DNA of 64,000 nt from Gimesia sp. (GTDB lineage Bacteria > Planctomycetota > Planctomycetia > Planctomycetales > Planctomycetaceae). Made by a program: the position numbers and the translations under genes. The DNA is taken from the NCBI GenBank assembly GCA_002706765.1, contig PAJV01000003.1:101-64100 (forward strand), read 5' to 3'. The notes below the pieces were generated by a model. The model had not been told where the DNA came from, did not search any database, and saw nothing but the letters and a program-made list of their open reading frames with translations. Each line of letters opens with the position of its first letter. Position 1 is the stretch's first letter. Positions 8,315-18,288 of this stretch are shown one piece after another.

Positions 8315-9028
8315 TTATTTCGAATCAGCGGGTTTCACGCCGGTATACAAAGTGGCGATGCCGAACGTGAGCGGATACCAGCGTGTGCCTTCGAGCCCGC
8401 ATTCATCCATCAGGTCGGCTAAGGCCTTGCCATACGGAAATTCAGAAACCGACTCGGGCAGATAGTTATAGGCGGACTGTCTGTTGCGGGCGAGTAATTG
8501 TCCCATTTTCGGGAGGATATGTCGAAAATAAAACTGGTAACAGGAGCGAAACAGCGGATTGGTGGGCATGGAGAATTCGAGGACGGCCACCTGACCACCG
8601 GGCTGACAGACGCGGATCATTTCTTTGAGGCCGCGACGGGTGTCGGCAACATTTCGCAGGCCGAATGCGACGGAGACGATCTGAAACTGGTTGTCGGCGA
8701 AGGGAAGTTCCTGGGTATCTGCTTCCAGAAAGGTGAGGTGGCTACTGGTATTTTTCTTCAAAGCCAGCTGCAGCATTTCATGCGTGAAGTCTGCTCCGAC
8801 GACCTGTGTTTTGCCGCCTGCTTTTTTGAGATAGGAGAGGGCAAGGTCTCCGGTGCCGGTACAGACATCGAGTATCGGAGCCGGGCCAATGGGAGCGACT
8901 TTCCGCACGGTGCGCCAGCGCCAGTAGTAGTCGACGCCGCCGGAGAGGAAGTGATTCATGAAATCGTAGCGGGGTGCGATTTCGCCAAACATCTGCTGCA
9001 CACGGGAGCCGGTTTTATCAACATTCAT
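8315..9028 (-). CDS. menG: Demethylmenaquinone/ubiquinone methyltransferase
   Basis: A 237-residue SAM-dependent C-methyltransferase of the UbiE/MenG/COQ5 family, catalysing the last methylation of menaquinone. It shows the family opening VQQMFGEIAPRYDFMNHFLSGGVDYYWR (about residues 10-37), the SAM motif ILDVCTGTGDLAL (about 52-64), VVGADFTHEML, and the UbiE block FQIVSVAFGLRNVADTRRGLKEM plus VLEFSMPTNPLF. It lies 23 bp after the UbiD-like gene and 29 bp before ubiX. Planctomycetes mostly use menaquinone, so menG is the likelier name than ubiE, but substrate choice cannot be read from the sequence. Confidence 0.94.
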   Translation of the reverse strand: MNVDKTGSRVQQMFGEIAPRYDFMNHFLSGGVDYYWRWRTVRKVAPIGPAPILDVCTGTGDLALSYLKKAGGKTQVVGADFTHEMLQLALKKNTSSHLTFLEADTQELPFADNQFQIVSVAFGLRNVADTRRGLKEMIRVCQPGGQVAVLEFSMPTNPLFRSCYQFYFRHILPKMGQLLARNRQSAYNYLPESVSEFPYGKALADLMDECGLEGTRWYPLTFGIATLYTGVKPADSK

Positions 9029-9051
9029 AACTTCAGGATCGTTTCTTACTT

Positions 9052-10533
9052 TCAGGACAGGCCGAGATCAGTCAGACGGCTCTGGACGCGTTCTAAAATT
9101 TCAGCGGGCATTTTCAATGCGGACGGCCATTCGCGGGGATGCCCTTCTGCTGCGGATTTACGGGTGGCATCGAGGCCGAGTTTGTGGCCGATGCCCTGCA
9201 CGGCTGCGCTGTGATCGTCATCATCGCCGGGCCCTTCTGCGTGAATCAGATCGCGTCCCGGATTGAGATTCGTGCTGACACGATACCAGACCTGCTGTTC
9301 GTCGTGCACATTGACGTCATCATCCACAACGACGATCAGTTTCAATGATAATAGACTTTCCAGGCTCCACAATGCATTCACCACGCGACGAGCCTGCTGC
9401 GGATAGGATTTGTGAATACTGACGAACATCAGATAGCGGCCCGCGCCGGCAGGGGGAAAGTGGATGTCGACCAGTTCGGGAACCATCAGTTTCAGCAGCG
9501 GCAGAAAAACACGTTCGGTGGCTTGAGCGAAAAAATCTGCTTCTGAGGGAGGCGCCGCCGGGATCAGAGCATGCCAGATGGGATTGGCCCGATGGGTGAC
9601 AGCGGACAGATTCAACGGCATCACTTTTTCAGCTGGACTGTAGTAGCCGGTGGCATTCGCGACGGGACCGACGTCAACCGGATCAGAGGCGGGATCGATA
9701 AAGCCTTCCATCACGATTTCGGCTTGCGCGGGGACATCGATTTCAATCGAACGGGCTCGAACCAGTTCCAACGGATTATTACGGAGAAAGCCACCAAAGG
9801 CATAGGGGTCGGTCATTTTCGGCAGTGGTGCGTGCGCGGTATAGAGGCCGACGGGATCACCGCCAATCACAATGGCAACGGGCAGTTGCTGACCGCGGGC
9901 ATGGAATTTCTGCAGGAGCTGATATCCGGCGTCATGCTGACTCCAGCGGATTGCCAGTTGCTGATCTGAGATGACCTGAATGGGTCGGGCGTTGACGAAG
10001 CGGGCTTTGGTTTCGGGGTCGAATGTAATGATCTGGGCGGCGGTGATCGTGGGCGATTGTTCTTCGGGCCAGCAGGTGAGCAGCGGGAATTCGCTGAGAT
10101 TGACATCACGGCCGAGCTTGACCACCTGCTGACAGCTGGCGGTTTTGACGATGCGGGGTTTGACGTTGAGAAGCTGCGAGAACTGCGGAATCATCTTCAG
10201 CGAATCGAGCCAGCCTTCGGGCAGATCGGGTGACAGGAGTCCGGCGACACGGTCGGCGATGGAATCGAGGGCATCGGTTCGCAGAATCTGCAGCAGTCGG
10301 GGCAGGCTGCCATACAGATTGGTCAGCACCGGGATTTTGTGCCCGGCGACCTGATCAAACAGCAGTGCGGGTGCGGAATCGGGCGGGCTGGCTTTAACGA
10401 CCTGTTCGGTGATGGCAGCAATTTCGAGCTGTGTTTCTACCGGGGATGAGATCCGGACGAGCAGCCCTGCTTCTTCAAAGTTGCTGACGAATTCCGCCAG
10501 ATGGTCCGCATGCATCATTATGGTGTTGTTCAT
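9052..10533 (-). CDS. UbiD-like protein with altered active site
   Basis: A 493-residue protein clearly of UbiD fold: LPVAIVIGGDPVGLYTAHAPLP, VPAQAEIVMEGFIDP, TATYP-like C-terminal blocks and LIVVVDDDVNVHDEQQVWYRV. UbiD enzymes remove carboxyl groups with prenyl-FMN and need an Arg plus two acidic residues (Arg173, Glu277, Glu282 in Aspergillus niger Fdc1, from memory). Here the EGPFGE block reads VGPVAN (residues 288-293), so both acidic positions are Val and Asn, and the MYRMQ block reads ARPIQ (182-186), putting Pro184 at the Arg position with an Arg one residue earlier. It starts the run with menG and ubiX and is divergent from the BASS gene. It may be a decarboxylase with another mechanism, or a non-catalytic paralogue. 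The canonical member is at 58925-60754. Confidence 0.85.
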   Translation of the reverse strand: MNNTIMMHADHLAEFVSNFEEAGLLVRISSPVETQLEIAAITEQVVKASPPDSAPALLFDQVAGHKIPVLTNLYGSLPRLLQILRTDALDSIADRVAGLLSPDLPEGWLDSLKMIPQFSQLLNVKPRIVKTASCQQVVKLGRDVNLSEFPLLTCWPEEQSPTITAAQIITFDPETKARFVNARPIQVISDQQLAIRWSQHDAGYQLLQKFHARGQQLPVAIVIGGDPVGLYTAHAPLPKMTDPYAFGGFLRNNPLELVRARSIEIDVPAQAEIVMEGFIDPASDPVDVGPVANATGYYSPAEKVMPLNLSAVTHRANPIWHALIPAAPPSEADFFAQATERVFLPLLKLMVPELVDIHFPPAGAGRYLMFVSIHKSYPQQARRVVNALWSLESLLSLKLIVVVDDDVNVHDEQQVWYRVSTNLNPGRDLIHAEGPGDDDDHSAAVQGIGHKLGLDATRKSAAEGHPREWPSALKMPAEILERVQSRLTDLGLS

Positions 10534-10553
10534 AGAATTTCAGGATGGCATTG

Positions 10554-10590
10554 ATTACAGTCAGGAATCATAACCGATTCATTACAGTCA
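10554..10590. promoter_or_regulatory. Direct repeat ATTACAGTCA between divergent genes
   Basis: Two perfect copies of ATTACAGTCA (10554-10563 and 10581-10590), 27 bp apart, in the 138-bp region between the divergent UbiD-like and BASS genes. The spacing is near 2.5 helical turns. It could be an operator, but no matching regulator is in the window. Confidence 0.3.
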
Positions 10591-10671
10591 ACAAATGATT
10601 GCGGCTGAGAACCTCTCAGATTATTACAATCCCAGGCCCCTCGACGTCATTTAATCCCCGGAACTGCTCTT

Positions 10672-11646
10672 ATGCTGCAACGTTATCTGTTAGTCTGGCT
10701 GATCGTGCTTTCGGGAGCGGCGATCCTGTGGGACAAGGTTCTGCCTGACGCGTTTCATCCATTTCATGCCTCGAAACCGTATCTCTCGTATTTATTTACC
10801 GCGACAATGTTCGTGATTGGCTCGTTGCTCCCGCCTGAGGAAGTGCGGGCGGTGTTTCGACGCTGGCACCAGGTGCTGGGCGGCACATTTGTGCAATACA
10901 CGGTGATGCCGAGCCTGGCGTATCTGATGAGCCTGTTTTTTATCGATCAACCGGAATTACGGATCGGCATTATCCTGGTGGGCTGTGTGCCGGGGGCGAT
11001 GGCTTCGAATGTGCTGACGCTGGCGGCGCGAGGCAATGTGAGTTATTCGGTCTGCCTGACGGCATCGGCCACCCTGCTCTCGCCACTGTTTGTGCCGATC
11101 GTGCTTTATCTGGCTGTCAGCGGAACTGATATCAATGCAGCAGAACTGGCGAAAAACTCATTCTTTCAGTTACTGACCCAGGTGGTATTACCGGTGATTG
11201 GCGGTCACCTGCTGGCTTTGTATCATTATGGATTCAGTCGTCTGATGCAGGTTTTCGGCCCTGCGTTCGCCAATTTTTCGATTCTGTGGATCATTGCGAC
11301 GGTGATCAGTCTGCAGGAAGAACAGCTGAAGAAAGTCTTTTTATCGCTGGCGGTGGCGCTGCTGGTGATTAATCTGCTGGGGTATCTATGCGGATACCTG
11401 GCAGGTGCAGCATTACAATTGAGTGAGTCGATGCGGCGGGCATTGACCCTGGAAGTGGGAATGCAGAATGCCGGTCTGGGAGCGATTCTGGCAGGCCAGC
11501 TATTTCCGGGGCAGGAGATGATCGCATTACCGCCCGCGCTGTATATGTTTGGCTGCATGCTGACCGGGACAGTTCTGGCCCAGTACTGGTCACTCAAGTC
11601 GGTCGAGGAAGTGACAGAATCCCCCGGTGCGGCTCTCGAGGATTAA
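10672..11646 (+). CDS. Bile acid:sodium symporter (BASS) family transporter
   Basis: A 324-residue integral membrane protein with about nine to ten hydrophobic segments. Family features are TMFVIGSLLPPEEVRAVFRR (TM2 and following), GGTFVQYTVMPSLAYLM, VGCVPGAMASNVLTLAARGNVSYSV (the unwound, ion-binding region), and EVGMQNAGLGAILAG in the C-terminal half (the second cross-over helix). BASS transporters move organic anions such as bile acids, pyruvate or other carboxylates with sodium; the substrate here is unknown. It is divergent from the UbiD-like gene. Its TAA stop overlaps the stop of the convergent gene at 11643 within a shared TTAA. Confidence 0.93.
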   Translation: MLQRYLLVWLIVLSGAAILWDKVLPDAFHPFHASKPYLSYLFTATMFVIGSLLPPEEVRAVFRRWHQVLGGTFVQYTVMPSLAYLMSLFFIDQPELRIGIILVGCVPGAMASNVLTLAARGNVSYSVCLTASATLLSPLFVPIVLYLAVSGTDINAAELAKNSFFQLLTQVVLPVIGGHLLALYHYGFSRLMQVFGPAFANFSILWIIATVISLQEEQLKKVFLSLAVALLVINLLGYLCGYLAGAALQLSESMRRALTLEVGMQNAGLGAILAGQLFPGQEMIALPPALYMFGCMLTGTVLAQYWSLKSVEEVTESPGAALED

Positions 11647-11921
11647 GTTTCTTCGAGGCGGGCCTTGAGTTCATCACGTTCTTTTTTGGTGATATCCAGA
11701 TCGAACATAAGGTATTTCACATCCAGGCGGAGTTGAGCCAGCGCTTCCTGGATCAGTCCCAGAATTCGTCTGCGGCGTTTCACCGATTCCACGACGCGTG
11801 AATAGGATACTTCCAGCAATTCCTGCTGTTCCCTTGGTAATTCGGCTATTTTTTTGCCCAGGTCGATAACTTCGCGGGGCAGACTTGCACTATCTGTTTC
11901 GTCGGTGAGTCGGATATTCAT
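11643..11921 (-). CDS. Small charged coiled-coil protein
   Basis: A 92-residue soluble protein. The ATG at 11921 is used; a longer form would need a TTG three codons earlier. Nearly the whole chain is predicted helical with heptad-like spacing and many Glu/Lys/Arg residues (ELPREQQELLEVSYSRVV, then KRRRRILGLIQEALAQL, then LDITKKERDELKARL). I do not recognise the family. It resembles small planctomycete proteins that could be regulators or structural coiled coils. Its stop codon overlaps that of the convergent BASS gene. Confidence 0.6.
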   Translation of the reverse strand: MNIRLTDETDSASLPREVIDLGKKIAELPREQQELLEVSYSRVVESVKRRRRILGLIQEALAQLRLDVKYLMFDLDITKKERDELKARLEET

Positions 11922-12423
11922 AAGTTTCAATTCTCAGCTGGTGCCAGTACTTTCACAATAATCCATTTCATCAGGGGATGAACTGAAAACAAATAGAACA
12001 GATTTCATGCCGAATATGAATATTTAAGTGAGGTTTCGCATTAAGTGTCTATTCAACAACCAGTTAGACCAACATACAGAAAGACACTCGCTCGATACAG
12101 ATTCACAAAAAGGGGAGGCTTCGTATTGGCTTAGATTGCAATTTCTTCTAAAATCCCCGAGGAATGTAGTCATTTTTGCCAATGTTATGGCAGGTTGTAT
12201 TATGGCAACGCCGCTGTTGCCTGACTGCAACGAAAACCGGACAGCGGACAACATTTCGTAAAGAATGCTGAACGGTGATTGGTTTATGGAAAATGGGGAA
12301 TCTTTTCCAGAGACTGACCGAATTGAAATTCATACCGCTGACACACCCCAAAGTGTAAATCAGTATAGAAACCGCAGAATCACGATCTTTTTATCCCAGG
12401 GATGGGTTCGAGTTCAGGCATCG
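11922..12423. other. Spacer without a recognised gene
   Basis: About 500 bp between a minus-strand small gene and the plus-strand large secreted protein. Short reading frames on both strands here have no good start signal or family resemblance. An in-frame upstream extension of the next gene (from 12265) is possible but would place 53 hydrophilic residues before the signal peptide. Confidence 0.55.
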
Positions 12424-15333
12424 ATGCCACGTATATTGAATAAGCTGTTTCAGAGTCACCTCTGCCTGCTGGTCTTTCTCATTACCGGGCTGTTCAGCAA
12501 AGCTGCTCTGCGCGCGGAAACATTCCACGAGTCTTTCGATGATACGTCCCAGGTCAGCTGGCAGGTTCGCATTGATCCGAACCAGGCTCGAAAAAAGTGG
12601 CATGTCCGCAACACGTCGGTGATGCATGCCGGCGCTGCCTGTGAGCACCTGCAGGTTACGACGGGTAATCTGGGTTCGCTGATTGAACTCTCGCACCCGC
12701 TCCCTTCCAGTCGCATCATCAATGAGCTGACCCTTTCCCTCTGGCTGAAATCCAATCGACGGGGAACGCGTGTAGGACTGGAAGCGGTCCTGCCCCACCA
12801 GATCGACCCGGAAACCGGAGCAGTCGCCCGCATTTATTTAATTGGAGACACTTATACAGAGGAAGGCAAATGGCAGCAGATGAAGTGTACCACCACCGAA
12901 GCCCTGGTGAATCAGTCACTGGGACTGCTGCGGGGACGCACCAAACTGCGTCAGCTGGACACACGTGAGATGTACGTGGAACGGGTTCTGATTGTCACAC
13001 GTTCTTCTTCCGACCAGGTGGAATTCCTGCTGGATGATCTGAAACTGACCCCGATTGTCCGTCCCAACGATTCGGTCATTCAGACCGCTGCCGCCATGAG
13101 CAAGCAGAATTCCCAGCCGATCGTCGAATTTCTGCTGGACCGGATTCAACTGCAGGGAAGACCCCTGTTTCCCCGTATGTCGCTGTATCATGGTGAGAGT
13201 CTGGAAGCACTCAAACAGGCGGGTATGAATGTAATCGAGGCGCCCCAGTTTGATGATTACCGGTTTCTGACGGAACTTCGCAGCCAGGGATTATGGGCGA
13301 TGGCGACTCCGCCTCGACCACAGGCACAGGATGGTTCATTTCTTCCCTCTCGCGATGCTACATTAATCCCGTTCGATGAGCAGACAGCGCCAATCGTTTT
13401 CTGGTATCTGGGAACCCAGATTCCCGGCAGCGAATGGAACCAGATCCGCAGTCGCGTGGGTCAGATTCAAAGTGCCGACCAGCAGTTCAAGCGGCCCATT
13501 ATGGCGGATGTTCTCGGGAAAGAACGTCAGATAGCCCGGGAAGTTTCGATGATTGGCTCGAGCCCCCGGATCCTCAACAGCGATATCAACCTGCTGGAAT
13601 ATCGTAATACGCTGATTGAAAAAACACGGCTTGCCCCGGGACGTTTTCTGTGGACGTGGATCCAGACGGAACCGACGTTTGCCAATGCACGCTGGCGTGA
13701 TTCTTTTCATAAAACCCCGATTGTGATTGAGCCTGAACAGATCCGTCTGCAGGTGTATGCCACCCTGTCAGCGGGTTGCCGGGCCGTCGGTTACTGGACG
13801 ACTGATCGACTGGACGATACGAGTGCGCCGGGAGCACTGGAGCGCAAACTGGTGATCGAACAGTTAAACCGGGAAATCGACCTGATCGAACCCTGGCTGG
13901 CGACCGGATCTGTGATTTCTCATGTTCCCTTCACGCTGATACAAAAACAGGCTCCCCTGATCACTCAACTGGGTGCGGATTTCAAGACCTCCGGTTCGAA
14001 AAGGCTGATGCGTGACGAACAGCTGGCAGAGCGAGAGATGCTGTTGCAACAGAAAAAAGAAGCGGCAACGGAAATGCAGGCTTCCATTATCCATTCCGAG
14101 TATGGCACCTTGATTCTGCCGGTATGGTATCGCGATGGGGCGCAGTTTGTGCCCGATCAGATGGCAGGAAATGAGGCGAAAATCGTGATCCCTGGTGGGA
14201 ATGTCTCTGCTTCCGTCTGGGAACTGAGTAGCACCAGAATCAAAAACCTGGATCGAAAACGGGTGAACGGGGGTGTGGAAATCTCACTTCCCAAATTTGA
14301 TATGACATCGATCATCATCATGACATCGGATCAGGGTCTGATCGAGAAACTGCGAAATAAAATCAGGGAGATCAGTCCCCAGGCAGCAGAAACCAGTCTG
14401 AAACTGAGTCGAGCCAAACTGGAACGCTGTGAAAAAACAAATGCCGAGCTGCTGGAAATGGGCGTGAGCAAGGTCGCGCGCATGGATGGGCCAGCGATAC
14501 TGGAACGGGCCCGCGAACGGTTGAGCCAGGCGGAAGTCTCCCTGACCTCCCAGGATTTTCATGAGGCCCATACCGCGGCTCGTGACTGTCGGCAGTTACT
14601 GAGAATTCTGCAGCGCATTCAATGGCGCGAAGCAACCCGCACCCTCTCCTCTTCGATGACGAGCCCTTATACCATTTCCTACAGTACCCTGCCCGACCAC
14701 TGGAGAATGATTGAACAGATTGGCCGCAGCGCAAAGCACATTAATCCGAATTTGCTGCGATCAGGAGATTTTGAAGACATCGACACGATGGTCGTCGAAG
14801 ACTGGAAACACGTCCAAAATCCGATAGAGGGAACTCAGGCGATTGCTGAACTGTATCCCCGCGACAGACGATCCGGCGAATTCAGCCTGCGATTACTGGC
14901 CGCACCCTTGAGTCGCAATGATATTCCTCAGAACATCGAAGGGCCTCTGGTACGGGTCACCACTCCTCCTCTGGCAGTGCGCAGCGGGCAGATTGTGCAT
15001 GTCACCGGCTGGGTCAAGGTTTCGACAGCCATTACCGGCAATCCGCTGGGCGCCACTTTTCAGGACAGCATCATGGGGCCAGGTGGTGCCTTACATTGGA
15101 ATGCGCAGAGCGACTGGCAGAGAATTGATCTGCTGAGAGAAGTCTCCCAAAGCGAAAACTTCCATCTGACCATGTCTCTGAACGGACTGGGAGCCATTTT
15201 ATTTGATGACCTGCGGGTGATGGCCTATACGCCCGAACCGCAGCAATATCAGCAGACCGAGGGGCTGGAAGCGCTGCCCTTAAAGTCTTTGGGTTCCTCA
15301 GGCGTTGAATTACTGAACAAGGTTCCCGAATAA
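12424..15333 (+). CDS. Large secreted protein, probable carbohydrate-binding plus TIM-barrel
   Basis: A 969-residue protein starting at the ATG 12424, which begins directly with a signal peptide (NKLFQSHLCLLVFLITGLFSK, cleavage near ALRAE). Residues about 25-215 look like a beta-sandwich carbohydrate-binding module (FHESFDD, WHVRNTSVMHAGAACEHLQV, VEFLLDDLKLTPI). Residues about 240-540 look like a TIM barrel of glycoside hydrolase type: GRPLFPRMSLYHGESLEALKQAGMNVIEAP, GLWAMATPPRP, FLWTWIQTEP and SAGCRAVGYWTTDRL. A helical stretch near 670-760 and a second sandwich module at the C-terminus (NLLRSGDFEDIDTMVVEDWKH to ILFDDLRVMAY) follow. I cannot assign a hydrolase family or name catalytic acids, so it may be inactive. 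No neighbour suggests a substrate. Confidence 0.7.
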   Translation: MPRILNKLFQSHLCLLVFLITGLFSKAALRAETFHESFDDTSQVSWQVRIDPNQARKKWHVRNTSVMHAGAACEHLQVTTGNLGSLIELSHPLPSSRIINELTLSLWLKSNRRGTRVGLEAVLPHQIDPETGAVARIYLIGDTYTEEGKWQQMKCTTTEALVNQSLGLLRGRTKLRQLDTREMYVERVLIVTRSSSDQVEFLLDDLKLTPIVRPNDSVIQTAAAMSKQNSQPIVEFLLDRIQLQGRPLFPRMSLYHGESLEALKQAGMNVIEAPQFDDYRFLTELRSQGLWAMATPPRPQAQDGSFLPSRDATLIPFDEQTAPIVFWYLGTQIPGSEWNQIRSRVGQIQSADQQFKRPIMADVLGKERQIAREVSMIGSSPRILNSDINLLEYRNTLIEKTRLAPGRFLWTWIQTEPTFANARWRDSFHKTPIVIEPEQIRLQVYATLSAGCRAVGYWTTDRLDDTSAPGALERKLVIEQLNREIDLIEPWLATGSVISHVPFTLIQKQAPLITQLGADFKTSGSKRLMRDEQLAEREMLLQQKKEAATEMQASIIHSEYGTLILPVWYRDGAQFVPDQMAGNEAKIVIPGGNVSASVWELSSTRIKNLDRKRVNGGVEISLPKFDMTSIIIMTSDQGLIEKLRNKIREISPQAAETSLKLSRAKLERCEKTNAELLEMGVSKVARMDGPAILERARERLSQAEVSLTSQDFHEAHTAARDCRQLLRILQRIQWREATRTLSSSMTSPYTISYSTLPDHWRMIEQIGRSAKHINPNLLRSGDFEDIDTMVVEDWKHVQNPIEGTQAIAELYPRDRRSGEFSLRLLAAPLSRNDIPQNIEGPLVRVTTPPLAVRSGQIVHVTGWVKVSTAITGNPLGATFQDSIMGPGGALHWNAQSDWQRIDLLREVSQSENFHLTMSLNGLGAILFDDLRVMAYTPEPQQYQQTEGLEALPLKSLGSSGVELLNKVPE

Positions 15334-15550
15334 TGAGCTTCCCGTCGCAGTCAACCTTGTAGAACGATGTCCTGTAAATGCGTCTCCCGCTCACTGGGGA
15401 ATATTGCAATTTCCGGTTCAAAACAGGTATTTTATGCTGGTCGAGCGAATTCCCCTGTCAAGCTTCGCGACACAGATTCCTGCGACACTTGAATGACCAG
15501 GCAGAACTTGATAATAAACAGTATAGAAACAGACTGAAAACTGGCTCGAT

Positions 15551-15648
15551 TTACTGTGCCAGGTTTACTGTCACGTTTCCAGGGTCATTTAGACCGAGTT
15601 GAATAAATTGAGGGACGCTATGGTTAAGAGTGGTGCGTTCTCGACTCT
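15551..15648 (+). repeat. Family B repeat, copy B2
   Basis: It lies in the 604-bp gap between the large secreted protein and the aldolase. It reads TTACTGTGCCAGGTTTACTG, then CACGTTTCCAGGGTCATTTA, an A/T-rich centre and GAGGGACGCTATGGTTAAGA. It is the most diverged copy: several changes in one stem arm (CGTTTC) are matched by G·T wobbles in the other (GGGACG). Apart from this repeat and the aldolase ribosome binding site I see nothing definite in 15334-15937. Confidence 0.75.
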
Positions 15649-15937
15649 GTGCAACAGATTTCGGGCCGCATTCAATTTATAGATTGATCACATCGGTCTT
15701 GATGAACGGTACTTACGTTTCAAGAGGGATGATGACTGTCTTAACGAAAGATTGAAGCAGCGGAATCTCTGTGCCCCCTCTCTCGATCCTCTTTTCCGGT
15801 TCTCTGCTGATGCCGGTCCGTGAGGGACATCGACCTGGATTTTCATCCGGCAGCGAAGCAGGAACAGATCAGACAGCGTTTGTCAGATAGATTTAAACAT
15901 AGTCAGAATTAACATTTAAACTGAACAGGAAAAACCA

Positions 15938-16969
<1,032 letters not shown>

Positions 16970-17004
16970 TTCGCGTCGGCATTTCAGCGGAATAACTGAT
17001 TTCA

Positions 17005-17041
17005 AGCGAGCTGTTTCCCCGCGAAGCAGCTCGCTTTTTTA
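17005..17041 (+). terminator. Intrinsic terminator of fbaA
   Basis: A perfect 9-bp stem, AGCGAGCTG (17005-17013) with CAGCTCGCT (17027-17035), with a 13-nt loop, runs into a T-tract. It starts 35 bp after the aldolase stop and lies before the convergent lipoprotein gene. Confidence 0.9.
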
Positions 17042-17068
17042 CAGCTCAGTTTTGTTATGAGCAATGCA

Positions 17069-17953
17069 TTATTCGCTGCGAACTACATCCATCTTGGACA
17101 TGTTAGAGAGTCGCACGACCAGGATTTTCTGAATGTCCGATTTGGAGCCTTCTCCGCGGAAAAACAGGTGACCTGCTGAATCTGGTTTGACGCCCTCGGT
17201 GGCTGTAATGATTGCCATTTCGCCAACGTTCAGAGTGACTTCAAACTTCTGGTTATAGAGCGGACTGGTATTCCGGCGACTTTCCAGCTGCCAGCCAATA
17301 TTCGTTGGAGTGTGTCGCATCTGCTGGGTGCCATAATGGACTTCAGGAGTAAACTCGAGTTTTGCCCAGCCATCCTGAACTTTATGTGCTTTGACTCGCA
17401 TCACACATTGAGCTTCTTCAAACTCTTTCAATTCCACAGGCTCAGTATCATCTCCTGTGAGCAGTTCGAGTTTACATTTCGGGTAGGAATCGCTTGTCTT
17501 GATATCTGTGGGAACACCCGATCTTAACATCAGTCTTCTGCCGGAAAGCAGCAGTGATTCATCTTCCCGGGAAAGTCCACCCAGGTGAGATTTCAAACCT
17601 AGCAGGGTCTGCAACGCTCGGGGGGGAACTGAACTGACATGGCCGACACGCAGACCATTCTGATTCAGGTTTTCCTGGTCCATCAGTTCGATGGCTCCGA
17701 TTTCATCGACCTCATCCCAGAGCGTCGACCCGAGCAGAGGGTCTGTGACCGGTCGTTCGATGAATACAATTTCAACCTGCATGGCATCCAGTGATACAGG
17801 AATCGCAGGCAGCTTGTTGACCGTCTGTTTCTCTGCATATTTCTTCAAACCGAACACGGCACTTTCTTCCATCAGCGCGCAGCCGGAGATTTTGACGACC
17901 AGTAAAACCAGCGTCAGAACCAGTAAACAGGATCTGAGAGGGGATAACTTCAT
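17069..17953 (-). CDS. Probable lipoprotein of unknown function
   Basis: A 294-residue protein with a lipoprotein signal: a hydrophobic run LLVLTLVLLVVKISGC with a lipobox ISGC (Cys25), so it should be lipid-anchored after export. The rest is soluble and beta-rich, including QVEIVFIERPVTDPLLGSTLWDEVDEIG and a C-terminal part with EFTPEVHYGTQQMRHTPTNIGWQLESRR and a VTLNVGEMAIITATEG strand. This last part slightly resembles secretin-associated or BamE-type domains, but that is only an impression. I do not recognise the family. Planctomycetes carry many such conserved lipoproteins. It is convergent with fbaA and transcribed alone. Confidence 0.7.
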   Translation of the reverse strand: MKLSPLRSCLLVLTLVLLVVKISGCALMEESAVFGLKKYAEKQTVNKLPAIPVSLDAMQVEIVFIERPVTDPLLGSTLWDEVDEIGAIELMDQENLNQNGLRVGHVSSVPPRALQTLLGLKSHLGGLSREDESLLLSGRRLMLRSGVPTDIKTSDSYPKCKLELLTGDDTEPVELKEFEEAQCVMRVKAHKVQDGWAKLEFTPEVHYGTQQMRHTPTNIGWQLESRRNTSPLYNQKFEVTLNVGEMAIITATEGVKPDSAGHLFFRGEGSKSDIQKILVVRLSNMSKMDVVRSE

Positions 17954-18288
17954 GAATGGTTCAGGTTGAGAGAGGTATCAGTTTGAGAGATTGGTGCGCG
18001 GCAGGAGATCGCCGCTTAAATCGAAGGGGCCGGGAGTCTAACGGGAATCGAATTTGATGTCAATTTGAAATTTCGGATTCACCAGATTCTGCTGAAACGG
18101 CACTGTTTGCTCAAGAATTACGCTACTCTCGTTCAGAGAACGACTTGGGACTCCGGCTCATATTGCCTTGTTTGACTGCTCCAGCTATGATCTGCCTGCT
18201 TCAGCTGAACCCGACCGAATCCTGTATACATTAGAATAGAAACTGTCGTTTTCTGAGCGATTTCGACAACGGTTATTGATTCGAACCC
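17954..18288. other. Spacer between divergent genes
   Basis: 335 bp between the minus-strand lipoprotein and plus-strand ispF. It must hold both promoters. A TATACATTAGAAT stretch about 60 bp before ispF could contain a -10 element, but no good -35 is paired with it. Nothing else is seen. Confidence 0.5.

Noticed and set aside
7569..8465. Plus-strand frame of about 300 codons opposite ubiX and the end of menG
   Set aside because: It is antisense to two well-conserved genes, has no family resemblance and no ribosome binding site.
12024..12261. Overlapping short frames on both strands before the large secreted protein
   Set aside because: No family resemblance, no start signals, and the two strands mirror each other.
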